Source: Georgenia sp. SYP-B2076 (GTDB lineage: Bacteria; Actinomycetota; Actinomycetes; Actinomycetales; Actinomycetaceae). From it: a DNA stretch of 64,000 nucleotides. The notes below the pieces were generated by a model. It was not told where the DNA came from. It did not search any database and worked only from the letters and a program-made list of their open reading frames with translations. Shown one piece after another: positions 1-7,479 of the stretch; the stretch's first letter is position 1, and every line of letters begins with the position of its first letter. The translations under genes and the position numbers were made by a program. The stretch lies in the NCBI RefSeq assembly GCF_003991205.1, contig NZ_RXOZ01000001.1, positions 62,001 through 126,000 on the forward strand, in the 5' to 3' direction.

Positions 1-1631
1 CCGGCAACGCCCGGACCGCCACGGCGCGCTCCGCCGTCGCCCGCTCTGCCATCGCCCGGGCCCGCAGCATCGGGCGCCCCGAGCACGTCCGCCCCCGTCA
101 GGACGAAGCCCGCCCCGTCCCGGGCGACCGCGCCGAGCCAGTCCGAGCGCGGCGTCGCGCCGATGAGGACGAACAGGACGCCGGAGACGGTCTCCTCGAC
201 CGCGGTGTCGAGGTCGCGCAGGACGAGCGCGGTGAGGAAGTCCTCCCCGGCCCCGCCCACGATCTCGCAGCGGTAGCGCACGTCGATGTTCGGCGCGGAC
301 TCGATCTCGCGGATGAGGTACTCCGACATCGTGTCGGTGAGTGTGGCCCGGCGCACGAGCACCGTGACCTGCGCCGCGTAGCGGGCCAGGTGCACGGCCG
401 CCTGGCCCGCGGAGTTGCCCCCGCCGGCGACGAAGACCTGCCGGCCCGTCATGGCGGAGGCCTCGCTGACGGTGGAGCCGTAGAAGACGCCACGGCCCTG
501 CAGCGCCTCGAGCGCCGGCACGCCGAGCCGCCGGTAGGCCGCCCCGGTGGCGGCGATCACCGCGCGCGTGCGCACCACGGCGGAGTCGCTGAGCCTGACC
601 AGGCACAGGTCGCCGTCGCGGCGCACGGCCGTCGCGGCGCGCATGAAGTGGAACCGGGCCCCGAAGGTCCACGCCTGCTCGTAGGCGCTGTAGGCGAGCC
701 GGCCGCCGGACACCCCGTCGGGGAACCCCAGGTAGTTCCGGATGAGGGAGGAGGTCCCGGCCTGGCCGCCCACCGCGTCCACCTCGAGCACCAGCGTGCG
801 CAGCCCCTCCGACGCGGCGTACACCGCGGCGCCCAGCCCGGCGGGCCCCGCCCCGACGATGACCACGTCGAACAGCTCGTCGGCGCCCACCGGCTCGAAG
901 ATCCCGAACGCGTCGGCGATCTCGATGTCCGTGGGGTTCTGCAGCACAGGGGTCCCGGGCCGGAAGCGCAGCATGACGACGGGCAGCGCCGGCGAGGCGA
1001 GGCCGACGCTCTCGAGCACGGCCCGCCCGGCGTCGGAGCCGGCGTCGTAGAAGCCGGTGGGGATGCGGTTGCGGGCGAACAGGTCGCGGAGCTGTTGCGC
1101 GCGCGGCGACCACCGCTCCCCCACCAGGCGCACCGCCTCGAAGCGGGGCGTGCCGCGGCGGCTGGCCGCCTCCTCGAGGAACTCGGTGACCGAGCGGTGG
1201 AACTCCTCGTCCGCGGGCACCTCGGGGCGCGCGATCCACCGGTCCACGGTTCCCAGGCCGATCGCCTCGAAGATCGGCCGGGTGGTGGACCAGTCGCCCC
1301 AGCGCACGAGCGCGACGCGCAGCGCCGAGCGGTCCAGGGGCGCGAGCGAGACCAGCTCGGCGAGCCCGTCTGGGTCCCGGCCGCCGTAGCCCACCAGCAC
1401 GAGGGCCACCGGGACGTCGTCGGCGGCGAAGGTGGCGAGCGCCTCGCTGGCCGTCTCGGGGGTGGCGAGGTCGACGACGGCGTAGTCGGCGCCGTAGCGG
1501 CGGCGCAGCTCCGCGCCGACCGACCCGCGCACGCCGTCGTCCCGACTGACCAGGACGATCGCCGGGCGGGCCGGCGGCCCCTCGTCCCCGGCGCCTGGTG
1601 CCGGCTGGTCCGGGCTTGCGGGATCGACCAC
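1..1631 (-). CDS. Thioredoxin-reductase-like FAD/NAD(P) oxidoreductase with receiver-like N-terminus, 3' end off the window
   Basis: The gene starts at GTG 1631-1629 behind a GGAGGAG site (1647-1641) and runs off the left edge, so the C-terminus is missing. About 120 N-terminal residues start AIVLVSRDDGVRGSVGAEL and resemble a degenerate response-regulator or effector domain. A two-dinucleotide-fold flavoprotein follows, with the FAD motif GAGPAGLG near residue 257 and the NAD(P)H motif GGGNSAGQ near residue 402. In true thioredoxin reductases a redox-active CxxC lies just before the second motif; here that stretch reads FYGSTVSEASAMTG, without cysteine. It is therefore probably not a disulfide reductase, but a member of the CxxC-less flavoprotein group related to ferredoxin-NADP reductases. 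The electron acceptor is unknown. The upstream membrane protein gene ends 58 bp before it on the same strand. Confidence 0.85.
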   Translation of the reverse strand, partial: MVDPASPDQPAPGAGDEGPPARPAIVLVSRDDGVRGSVGAELRRRYGADYAVVDLATPETASEALATFAADDVPVALVLVGYGGRDPDGLAELVSLAPLDRSALRVALVRWGDWSTTRPIFEAIGLGTVDRWIARPEVPADEEFHRSVTEFLEEAASRRGTPRFEAVRLVGERWSPRAQQLRDLFARNRIPTGFYDAGSDAGRAVLESVGLASPALPVVMLRFRPGTPVLQNPTDIEIADAFGIFEPVGADELFDVVIVGAGPAGLGAAVYAASEGLRTLVLEVDAVGGQAGTSSLIRNYLGFPDGVSGGRLAYSAYEQAWTFGARFHFMRAATAVRRDGDLCLVRLSDSAVVRTRAVIAATGAAYRRLGVPALEALQGRGVFYGSTVSEASAMTGRQVFVAGGGNSAGQAAVHLARYAAQVTVLVRRATLTDTMSEYLIREIESAPNIDVRYRCEIVGGAGEDFLTALVLRDLDTAVEETVSGVLFVLIGATPRSDWLGAVARDGAGFVLTGADVLGAPDAAGPGDGRAGDGGARRGGPGVA

Positions 1632-1689
1632 GGCGGGGTCCTCCTCCAGGGTGGCCGGCGTCAGGCGCCGGCGTCGGGTACGGACGGTG

Positions 1690-2550
1690 TCAGGGGTGCG
1701 CGGGCCGTCCCCGGCGCAGGCGGCGGGTGGTGGCGAGGGCGGCCAGGCCGGTCAGGGCGACGGCGACCGCGAGGACCACGTACGCCGTCGCCGCCGGCTC
1801 GGCCCAGGCCACGTCGTCGGGGAACCGCACCGGCACGCTGAGGGTCAGCAGCCCGAAGACCGCGTAGGCGATCGCGGGGACGCGCAGCCGGCCCAGGTCG
1901 TTGTCGCGCACCACCAGGGCGGCGGCGAAGCCGTAGGCCAGGAGCCACGCGGCGACCGTCCGCGCGGTCAGCGGCGTGAGCGGCCACGGCCACAGCGCCG
2001 CCGCCGACGCCGGCGCGAGGAACAGCGCGGCGCCGACGACGAGCATGACCGCCCCCTCGGCTGCGATCAGCAGACGCAGCCACAGCGGCATCGCACGGCG
2101 GCGCCGGCCCACGGCGTCGCCCAGACGTTCCTGCAGCGCCGTGACGACCACCATCCCGACCGGCACGACGAGATAGACGATGAGCCACAGGTACCCCGCG
2201 AACCGGGCCACCGGATCGGGGGCCGCGAGGTGGAGGCGCGAGAGGTGGACCAGCGTCGCGACCAGGCTGAGCGTGGCGAACACGAGGATCGTGACCATCG
2301 GCGCCCGGGTGGTCACCCAGCTGCCTGACCTGAGCGCGAGGAGCACCAGGACCGTGCCGGAGGCGTACCCGGCGCCCATGAAGGCGGCGGTGGCGGGCAC
2401 GTCGATCGTCCAGGCGAACGTGCGCTCGGTCTGGCCCGAGAGCACGAACAGGGCGACGAACGCGAGGACCGTGAGCGCGGCGAAGGCGAGGAGCAGCACC
2501 CGGGTCGAGCGCAGCAGCGGGCGTGGATACCGTGCATCGGGCTCGTTCAT
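1690..2550 (-). CDS. Polytopic membrane protein of unknown function
   Basis: A 286-residue protein starting at ATG 2550 (MNEPDARYPRPLL), chosen because a GGAG lies 7 nt upstream; an ATG at 2565 is possible. It has roughly seven to eight hydrophobic segments, with short basic loops such as GRRRRAMPLW and a basic C-terminus (RRLRRGRPAHP), consistent with a cytoplasmic tail. No enzyme motif or transporter signature was recognised. It is followed after 58 bp by the flavoprotein gene on the same strand, so the two may be co-transcribed. The reading frame is open well upstream of the chosen start because the GC content is high, so the start is the least certain part. Confidence 0.7.
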   Translation of the reverse strand: MNEPDARYPRPLLRSTRVLLLAFAALTVLAFVALFVLSGQTERTFAWTIDVPATAAFMGAGYASGTVLVLLALRSGSWVTTRAPMVTILVFATLSLVATLVHLSRLHLAAPDPVARFAGYLWLIVYLVVPVGMVVVTALQERLGDAVGRRRRAMPLWLRLLIAAEGAVMLVVGAALFLAPASAAALWPWPLTPLTARTVAAWLLAYGFAAALVVRDNDLGRLRVPAIAYAVFGLLTLSVPVRFPDDVAWAEPAATAYVVLAVAVALTGLAALATTRRLRRGRPAHP

Positions 2551-2737
2551 CCAGGGCTCCGCCATCGTTGCCGTGCCTGCCGTCGGCGCGCCGTGGCCTG
2601 CGCCATGGGCGCGCGTGGCGCCCGCTCCGCCCCGACGGCCTCGACACCGCCGGCGTTGCGTCGAGGGTACGCCGGGCGCCGCGAGACTCGCCCGCGCCAC
2701 CCGGCGCTCCGGCGCGTCGGCTCAGCCGGGCTGCCGG

Positions 2738-2824
2738 GTCGCCGCCGCGGTCACCGCCGCGGCCGGCGCGGCGGTCACCGCGGTCACCGCCGCGGTCACC
2801 GCCGGGGCCACCGCCGCGGTCACA
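2738..2824. repeat. GGTCACC-rich short tandem array
   Basis: GGTCACC (or GGTCACA) occurs at about 2749, 2773, 2782, 2794 and 2818, embedded in CCGCCG runs. The array begins at the last codons of the ferritin/VIT gene and extends past its stop. A different frame through it reads as an Ala/Val/Thr-rich tail, so slippage here could alter that gene's C-terminus. Confidence 0.6.
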
Positions 2825-3911
2825 GGCCTGCCGAGCCGACAGCGAGGCCGAGGACGTACGTCACGGCGGCGGCCCCGTAGCCGATGCCGAGCTGGCGCAG
2901 CGCGCGCCGGAGCGGCGGTGCCCCGGAGATGACGCCGACGATGGCGCCGGTGCCCAGCAGCGCGACCCCGACCAGGACGGCGGCGAGGATGACCGCGGAC
3001 AGTCCGGACAGGCCCAGGAGGTAGGGCAGGATCGGGACGAGGGCGCCGGAGGCGAAGAAGCAGAAGCTCGAGAGCGCGGCGGACCAGCCGTTGCCGATCT
3101 CCTCGTACTCCTGGACGGCGCGGGCGGGCATCTCGTGCCCGGCGGCGACCCGGGTGATGACGTCCGCGGCGTGCGTGCGCGCCTCGCCGATCTCCATGCC
3201 CCGCGCCCGGTAGACCAGCGCGAGCTCGTTCGCGTCGACGTCGAGGTCCGGGATGACCACGTGGGCGTCCGGGTCCGGCCGCGAGGCCTCGAGCAGCTCG
3301 CGCTGCGAGCGCACGGAGACGTACTCGCCGGCCCCCATGGACAGGGCGCCGGAGAGCAGGCCGGCGATGCCGGTGAACAGCACCGTGCCGGCGGAGACCC
3401 CCGTGGCGCCGATGCCGAGGACCAGCGCGAGGTTGGACACCAGCCCGTCGTTGGCGCCGAAGACGGCGGCGCGGAAGGTCCCGGACATGCGCTCGCGCCC
3501 GCGGGTGGCCAGAGCGCGGACGACCTCGCCGTGCACGCGTTCGTCGGCGGCCATGGCGCTCGTGGCGTCGGCGTCCGCGCCGTAGGCGGAGCGCTGCTCG
3601 GCCTGCTGGGCGAGCGCCAGGACGAAGACGGAGCCGAAGGCGCGGGCGAGGAAGCCGAGCAGGCGGGTGCGTAGCGCCCCCTTGCCGACCCGGCCGACGT
3701 GGTCGCCGAGCAGGTCGCGCCAGTGCTGCTCGTGGCGGCCCTCGGCGTCGGCCAGCGCCAGGAGGATGTCCCGCTCCTCCCCGGAGCGACGCGCCGCGAG
3801 GTGGCGGTACACGGCGCCCTCGGCGCGCTCGTCCGCGAGGTACCGGCGCCAGCGCCGCTCCTGGGCCGGGGTGGGCCGCGGGCGCGTCTGGTCGGGGAGG
3901 GAAGTAGACAT
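2820..3911 (-). CDS. VIT1/CCC1-family metal transporter with N-terminal ferritin-like domain
   Basis: A 363-residue protein starting at ATG 3911 (MSTSLPDQ); an in-frame ATG at 3920 is equally possible, and no strong ribosome site is visible. The first ~130 residues form a ferritin/rubrerythrin-like helical bundle with candidate metal ligands in YLADERAEGAVYRHLA, DAEGRHEQHW and ADERVHGEVV. The C-terminal half is a VIT domain with the characteristic FGANDGLVSNLALVLG and GALSMGAGEYVSVRSQ segments and five membrane spans. Members of this family export or sequester Fe(II)/Mn(II); here the ferritin-like part probably captures or senses the ion on the cytoplasmic side. The C-terminus runs into a GC repeat array. 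The substrate metal cannot be told from sequence. Confidence 0.9.
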   Translation of the reverse strand: MSTSLPDQTRPRPTPAQERRWRRYLADERAEGAVYRHLAARRSGEERDILLALADAEGRHEQHWRDLLGDHVGRVGKGALRTRLLGFLARAFGSVFVLALAQQAEQRSAYGADADATSAMAADERVHGEVVRALATRGRERMSGTFRAAVFGANDGLVSNLALVLGIGATGVSAGTVLFTGIAGLLSGALSMGAGEYVSVRSQRELLEASRPDPDAHVVIPDLDVDANELALVYRARGMEIGEARTHAADVITRVAAGHEMPARAVQEYEEIGNGWSAALSSFCFFASGALVPILPYLLGLSGLSAVILAAVLVGVALLGTGAIVGVISGAPPLRRALRQLGIGYGAAAVTYVLGLAVGSAGL

Positions 3912-4101
3912 AAGGACCATCGTGACAGCGCCCATAGCGGCGGCCCAAGTCCCTGCGGGGTGGCATCGCGCACTGTTCGCCGGACCGAAAAAATGGCGGC
4001 AGGGCGCCGGAAACCGGCTGGGCCCGGGGCGTGGGGCGCGCGCGTGGGCGGCTCGCTGGGGTGCCTCGCTGGGTGGCTCGCTGGCCGCCTCTTTCAACTG
4101 T

Positions 4102-4140
4102 CCGAAGAAAACGTACGGACTATCCGTACGAAGTTTTCGG
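4102..4140 (-). terminator. Hairpin after the acetyltransferase gene, possibly also an operator
   Basis: CGTACGGA (4112-4119) and TCCGTACG (4123-4130) are perfect 8-bp inverted arms around a 3-nt loop. Read leftward, the stem is followed by TTTTCTT, so it looks like an intrinsic terminator about 26 nt past the stop of the acetyltransferase gene. The flanks CCGAA and TTCGG extend the symmetry, so a repressor site for the transporter gene at 3911 is an alternative. Confidence 0.6.
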
Positions 4141-4155
4141 GCTCGCGCCGTGCGC

Positions 4156-4803
4156 TCAGACCGCGCGGTCCCCGACGGCGTCGAGGGTCACGGCGCCACG
4201 GCCGAGGCGCCCCTCGAGGCGGCTCCTCACGGCCGGCCACTCGTCGCGGAGGATCGAGTACATGACGGAGTCGCGCCAGGTCCCGTCCGCGCGGCGCCGG
4301 TGCCGGCGCGCCACGCCCTCCCGCGCGGCCCCGAGCCTGGCGACGGCGGCCTGGGAGCGGGCGTTGAGGATGTCGACCTGGAGCCTGACCCGGCCGAGGC
4401 CACAGTCCTCGAAGGCGTGCGCAAGCACGGCGAGCTTGGCGGCGGGGTTCACGCTGGTTCCCCACACGGCCGGGCTGTACGCCGTCCAGCCGAGGTGCGC
4501 CGTCTCGTTGGGCAGGTCGATGTCGCCGAGCGTGGTGGTCCCGACCAGGTCGCCGGTGCGGGCGTGCCGCACCGCATACGCGACGCCGCCGCCGGTGCCG
4601 CCGGTGAGGTAGGTGCCCATCAGCCGCCGCATGGCCCCGACGTCGGCCGGTCTCCCCGCCGGACCGCCGCCGTAGCCGGTGGCCCAGACCTCGGGGGCGT
4701 CGAGCGCCGCGAAGAGGGCGGGGGCGTCGTCGGGCGTCAGGGGCCGCAGGGTGACGACCGCGTTGGTCAGAGTCCGGCCGTCCGGGCCGCTGAGGGTGGG
4801 CAC
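4156..4803 (-). CDS. GNAT-family N-acetyltransferase (RimJ/RimL type)
   Basis: A 215-residue protein. The start is taken at GTG 4803, because TACCCT lies exactly 6 nt upstream (leaderless pattern) and the protein then begins just before the conserved TLRPLTPDDAPALFAALD segment. The acetyl-CoA binding region is the usual TAHLGWTAYSP..WGTSVNPAAKLAVLAHAFE, followed by VRLQVDILNARSQAAVARLG, a hallmark of the RimJ/RimL-like branch. These enzymes transfer acetyl groups to N-terminal or small-molecule amines in the cytoplasm; the substrate here cannot be predicted. It stands alone, and a hairpin with a T tract ends it. Confidence 0.88.
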   Translation of the reverse strand: MPTLSGPDGRTLTNAVVTLRPLTPDDAPALFAALDAPEVWATGYGGGPAGRPADVGAMRRLMGTYLTGGTGGGVAYAVRHARTGDLVGTTTLGDIDLPNETAHLGWTAYSPAVWGTSVNPAAKLAVLAHAFEDCGLGRVRLQVDILNARSQAAVARLGAAREGVARRHRRRADGTWRDSVMYSILRDEWPAVRSRLEGRLGRGAVTLDAVGDRAV

Positions 4804-4809
4804 GTCGTC

Positions 4810-4815
4810 AGGGTA
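4810..4815 (-). promoter_or_regulatory. Leaderless -10 element (TACCCT)
   Basis: TACCCT ends 6 nt before GTG 4803. This spacing puts the transcription start on the initiation codon. The same layout recurs at many genes in this window. Confidence 0.5.
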
Positions 4816-4899
4816 GCCGCGGCCCGGTGCGCCCTTGCCCAGGCGCACCAACGGCGGCGTACCCACGGTGGGGTGCGCCGCCGCCGCGTGCCGGGTCTG

Positions 4900-4962
4900 G
4901 ACGTGACCGGTAGCCGGGCCTGGGTCGTCAGGACTTGACCGGTCACCGGACTGGGTCGTCAG
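4900..4962. repeat. Two direct repeats of 31-32 bp with a TGACCGG core
   Basis: Two adjacent units end in CTGGGTCGTCAG and contain TGACCGGT; a partial third follows. The second unit contains GGACTTGACCGGTCACCGG (4931-4949), identical over 19 bp to a unit of the 34-bp array at 6433-6534. The repeats lie just past the 3' end of the YtxH-like gene and upstream of the acetyltransferase. Confidence 0.75.
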
Positions 4963-4978
4963 GACCGCGATGGGGTGG

Positions 4979-5365
4979 TCAGGAGTGCGGGAGGTTCGGG
5001 TCCTGCGGCGTCGGGGAGCCGGTGTCGCCCGTGCCGTAGGCGGTCCCGGCGCCGCCCGACTGGTACGTCCCTCCGCCGGACTGGAAGCCCGCGCCCCCGG
5101 ACTGGGAGCCGTTGCTGCCGGGCTTGCCGCCGCGGCTGGTGATCCTGTCCTTGACCGTGGCGGCCACCTTGTCGGTGACGGCGGCGGTGCGCTCGCGCGC
5201 CATGTCGCTCACCTTGGTCTCGACTTTCTGGACGCTCTCCTTGACCCGCGGGTTCTCCCACACGGTGTTGCCGACCTTCTTGATCTTCTCGTACTGACCG
5301 CGCCCGGACCGGGTGCCGAGCAGGTAGCCGAGCCCGGCGCCGACGACGAAAGAGAACTTGCCCAT
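4979..5365 (-). CDS. YtxH-like membrane-anchored protein
   Basis: A 128-residue protein starting at ATG 5365 behind a good GGAGG. The N-terminus FSFVVGAGLGYLLGTRSG is a short glycine-zipper-like hydrophobic segment. A charged helical stretch then follows (YEKIKKVGN through RVKESVQKVETKVSDM), as in YtxH/general-stress proteins. The last 45 residues are low-complexity, built on QSGGAG and QSGGGT repeats. Such proteins are small inner-membrane or envelope stress proteins of unknown biochemical role. It is transcribed divergently from the polyphosphate kinase, whose start is about 95 bp away, so the two may share regulation. Confidence 0.75.
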   Translation of the reverse strand: MGKFSFVVGAGLGYLLGTRSGRGQYEKIKKVGNTVWENPRVKESVQKVETKVSDMARERTAAVTDKVAATVKDRITSRGGKPGSNGSQSGGAGFQSGGGTYQSGGAGTAYGTGDTGSPTPQDPNLPHS

Positions 5366-5447
5366 GGGGAACCTCCAGATAGCGCACGTGTGTGGTCTAG
5401 GACACGAGCCTAGGGGGCTTCACCTCGTGGTGCGCGTCCGGCGGGAC

Positions 5448-5453
5448 TACCCT
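5448..5453 (+). promoter_or_regulatory. Leaderless -10 element (TACCCT)
   Basis: TACCCT is 6 nt upstream of ATG 5460, with no Shine-Dalgarno sequence between. It implies a leaderless ppk2 message. Confidence 0.5.
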
Positions 5454-5459
5454 GCCGCC

Positions 5460-6398
5460 ATGGCCTCCGCGAAGAAGCGTGCCGGCGCCTCCGGCGACGG
5501 CGCCGTCACTGACGAGAACGGGCGCTCGCCCGACGGCACGACGGCGCCGAGCGGCAACGGGATGTCAGAGGTGTCCGGGTTCCGGACCACCAAGATCCCC
5601 AACAAGGTCTACGAGGCCGAGCTCTACCGCCTCCAAGGGGAGCTGGGAAAGCTCCAGGTGTGGCTCAAGACGACCGGCGCGCGCGTCGTCGTCGTCTTCG
5701 AGGGCCGCGACGCCGCCGGCAAGGGCGGCACGATCAAGCGCGTCAGCGAGTACCTCTCCCCCCGGGTCGCCCGGATCGCGGCGCTGCCGGCGCCGACCGA
5801 GCGCGAGAAGACGCAGTGGTACTTCCAGCGCTACGTCGAGCACCTGCCCGCCGCCGGGGAGATGGTCCTGTTCGACCGGTCCTGGTACAACCGTGCCGGG
5901 GTGGAGAAGGTCATGGGCTTCTGCACCCCCGAGGAGCACAAGCGGTTCATGCGCCAGTGCCCGATCTTCGAGCAGATGCTCGTCGAGGACGGCATCTTCC
6001 TGCGCAAGTACTGGTTCTCGGTCTCCGACGACGTCCAGCTCGAGCGGTTCCGCAAGCGGCTGCACGACCCGCTGCGCCAGTGGAAGCTCTCCCCGATCGA
6101 CCTGGAGTCGATCACCCGGTGGGAGGACTTCTCCCGCGCCAAGGACGAGATGATGGTGCACACCGACACCCAGACAGCGCCGTGGCACCACGTGGCGTCG
6201 GACTCGAAGAAGCAGGCGCGCCTGAACATGATCCACCACCTGCTCGACTCGCTCCCGTACCAAGAGGTGCCGGAGCGGGAGAAGGTGACCCTGCCGGAGC
6301 GGCCGCCCGGCACCGGGTACCAGCGCCCCCCGATCGAAATCTCCAAGTACGTGCCGGACTGGGCGTCGTCGCTGGTGGAAGACCCCTCCCGTAAGTAG
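5460..6398 (+). CDS. ppk2: Polyphosphate kinase 2 (PPK2 family)
   Basis: A 312-residue enzyme that moves phosphate between polyphosphate and nucleotides (NDP to NTP or the reverse) in the cytoplasm. The Walker A motif GRDAAGKGG is at residues 82-90 and the Walker B/lid segment FDRSWYNRAGVEKVMGF begins near 138. The downstream motifs FLRKYWFSVSDD, LHDPLRQWKLSPID and APWHHVASDSKK are typical of single-domain PPK2. The first ~40 residues are a low-complexity extension. The start at ATG 5460 is favoured because the conserved core begins at residue 40 and a -10-like TACCCT precedes it by 6 nt. The class (ADP- or AMP-using) cannot be assigned by eye. Confidence 0.95.
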   Translation: MASAKKRAGASGDGAVTDENGRSPDGTTAPSGNGMSEVSGFRTTKIPNKVYEAELYRLQGELGKLQVWLKTTGARVVVVFEGRDAAGKGGTIKRVSEYLSPRVARIAALPAPTEREKTQWYFQRYVEHLPAAGEMVLFDRSWYNRAGVEKVMGFCTPEEHKRFMRQCPIFEQMLVEDGIFLRKYWFSVSDDVQLERFRKRLHDPLRQWKLSPIDLESITRWEDFSRAKDEMMVHTDTQTAPWHHVASDSKKQARLNMIHHLLDSLPYQEVPEREKVTLPERPPGTGYQRPPIEISKYVPDWASSLVEDPSRK

Positions 6399-6432
6399 GC
6401 CGCGCAATCGGCGCGGGCCTCGCACGTGGCGG

Positions 6433-6534
6433 GGCGCGCTGCGAGGACTTGACCGCTCACCGGGCGCGCGCGCTGCGAGAACTTGACTGGTCACCGGGCG
6501 CGCGCGCTGCGAGGACTTGACCGGTCACCGGGTG
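6433..6534. repeat. Three tandem 34-bp repeats upstream of the exonuclease gene
   Basis: Three units, register points 6439, 6473 and 6507, each read CTGCGAGGACTTGACCGGTC followed by ACCGGGCGCG, with one or two substitutions per unit. Each carries TTGAC, a -35-like hexamer, inside the dyad TGACCGGTCA. The array ends about 20 bp before the exonuclease start codon. Confidence 0.85.
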
Positions 6535-6555
6535 GGGGTGTGGGAGGCTCCTCGC

Positions 6556-7419
6556 ATGCAGGTCCACCTGGTCGACGGCACCTACGAGCTGTTCCGGCAG
6601 CACTTCTCACCGGCGAACAAGGACCCCGACCTCGGGGCCACCCGCGGCGTCGTCGCCTCGTGCCTCGCGCTGCTCGAGCAGGGCGCTACCCATGTCGCGG
6701 TCGCCACCGACCACGTCATCGAGTCCTTCCGCAACGACCTGTGGCCCACCTACAAGGACGGCGCCGCGGTCGACCCCCACCTCAAGGCCCAGTTCACCGT
6801 CGTGGAGGACGCGCTGCGCGCCTTCGGCTTCACGGTCTGGCCGATGGTCGAGCAGGAGGCCGACGACGCCCTCGCCGCGGGTGCCCTCGTCGCGGCGGCC
6901 GACGACCGCGTCGAGCGCGCGGTCATCTGCACGCCGGACAAGGACCTCGCGCAGTGCGTCGGGGGCAAGGTCTGGCAGTGGGACCGCCGCCAGGACAAGT
7001 GGTTCGACGCCGACGGGGTGCACGGGCGGCTTGGCGTCCCCCCGGCTTCGGTCCCCGACCTCCTCGCCCTCGTCGGCGACGCCGCCGACGGCTTCCCCGG
7101 GCTGCCCGGCTGGGGCGCGAAGTCCGCGGCCGCCGTCCTCGACCGCTGGGGCCACCTGGAGGACATCCCGGAGGACCCGCTCGCCTGGGACGCCGGCGTC
7201 CGGTCGACGGCGAAGCTCAACGCCACCCTGCGCGAGCAGTTCGACCTCGCCCTGCTGTTCCGCCGCATCGCCACCGCCCGGACCGACGCCGACGTCGGCG
7301 TGGTCGACGACTGGCGCTGGGCCGGCCCCGGCACCGCCGCACCGGACGTCGCCCGGGCCCTCAAGGCGCCGCGGCTGCTGGAGCGGGCGGAGCGGCTGGC
7401 GGTGCGGCCAGCGGTCTGA
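6556..7419 (+). CDS. 5'-3' exonuclease/flap-nuclease-like protein
   Basis: A 287-residue stand-alone relative of the DNA polymerase I 5' nuclease domain, starting at ATG 6556 behind GGGAGG. Recognisable parts are the first acidic centre HLVDGTYELFRQHF, the EQEADDALA helix carrying metal-binding acidics (near residue 99), CTPDKDLAQCV, and the helix-3-turn-helix DGFPGLPGWGAKSAAAVLDRWG that grips duplex DNA. It would cleave 5' flaps or degrade DNA 5'-3' in repair or RNA-primer removal. It is not fused to a polymerase. A three-copy repeat array lies directly upstream and a strong hairpin directly downstream. Confidence 0.9.
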   Translation: MQVHLVDGTYELFRQHFSPANKDPDLGATRGVVASCLALLEQGATHVAVATDHVIESFRNDLWPTYKDGAAVDPHLKAQFTVVEDALRAFGFTVWPMVEQEADDALAAGALVAAADDRVERAVICTPDKDLAQCVGGKVWQWDRRQDKWFDADGVHGRLGVPPASVPDLLALVGDAADGFPGLPGWGAKSAAAVLDRWGHLEDIPEDPLAWDAGVRSTAKLNATLREQFDLALLFRRIATARTDADVGVVDDWRWAGPGTAAPDVARALKAPRLLERAERLAVRPAV

Positions 7420-7435
7420 GTCCTGTCAGGCGCCT

Positions 7436-7467
7436 AACCCGGGCCGCCCCCTGCTGCGGCCCGGGTT
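7436..7467. terminator. Bidirectional terminator hairpin
   Basis: AACCCGGGCCGC (7436-7447) and GCGGCCCGGGTT (7456-7467) are perfect 12-bp arms around an 8-nt loop. It sits between two convergent genes (stops at 7419 and 7480), so it can serve both. There is no long T tract, as is usual for actinobacteria. Confidence 0.8.
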
Positions 7468-7479
7468 GGGATGGCGGTG

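Noticed and set aside
2722-3966. Alternative frame through the VIT gene ending in an Ala/Val/Thr repeat tail
   Set aside because: The correct frame encodes recognisable ferritin-like and VIT domains; the other is a shadow that only becomes plausible in the repeat array.
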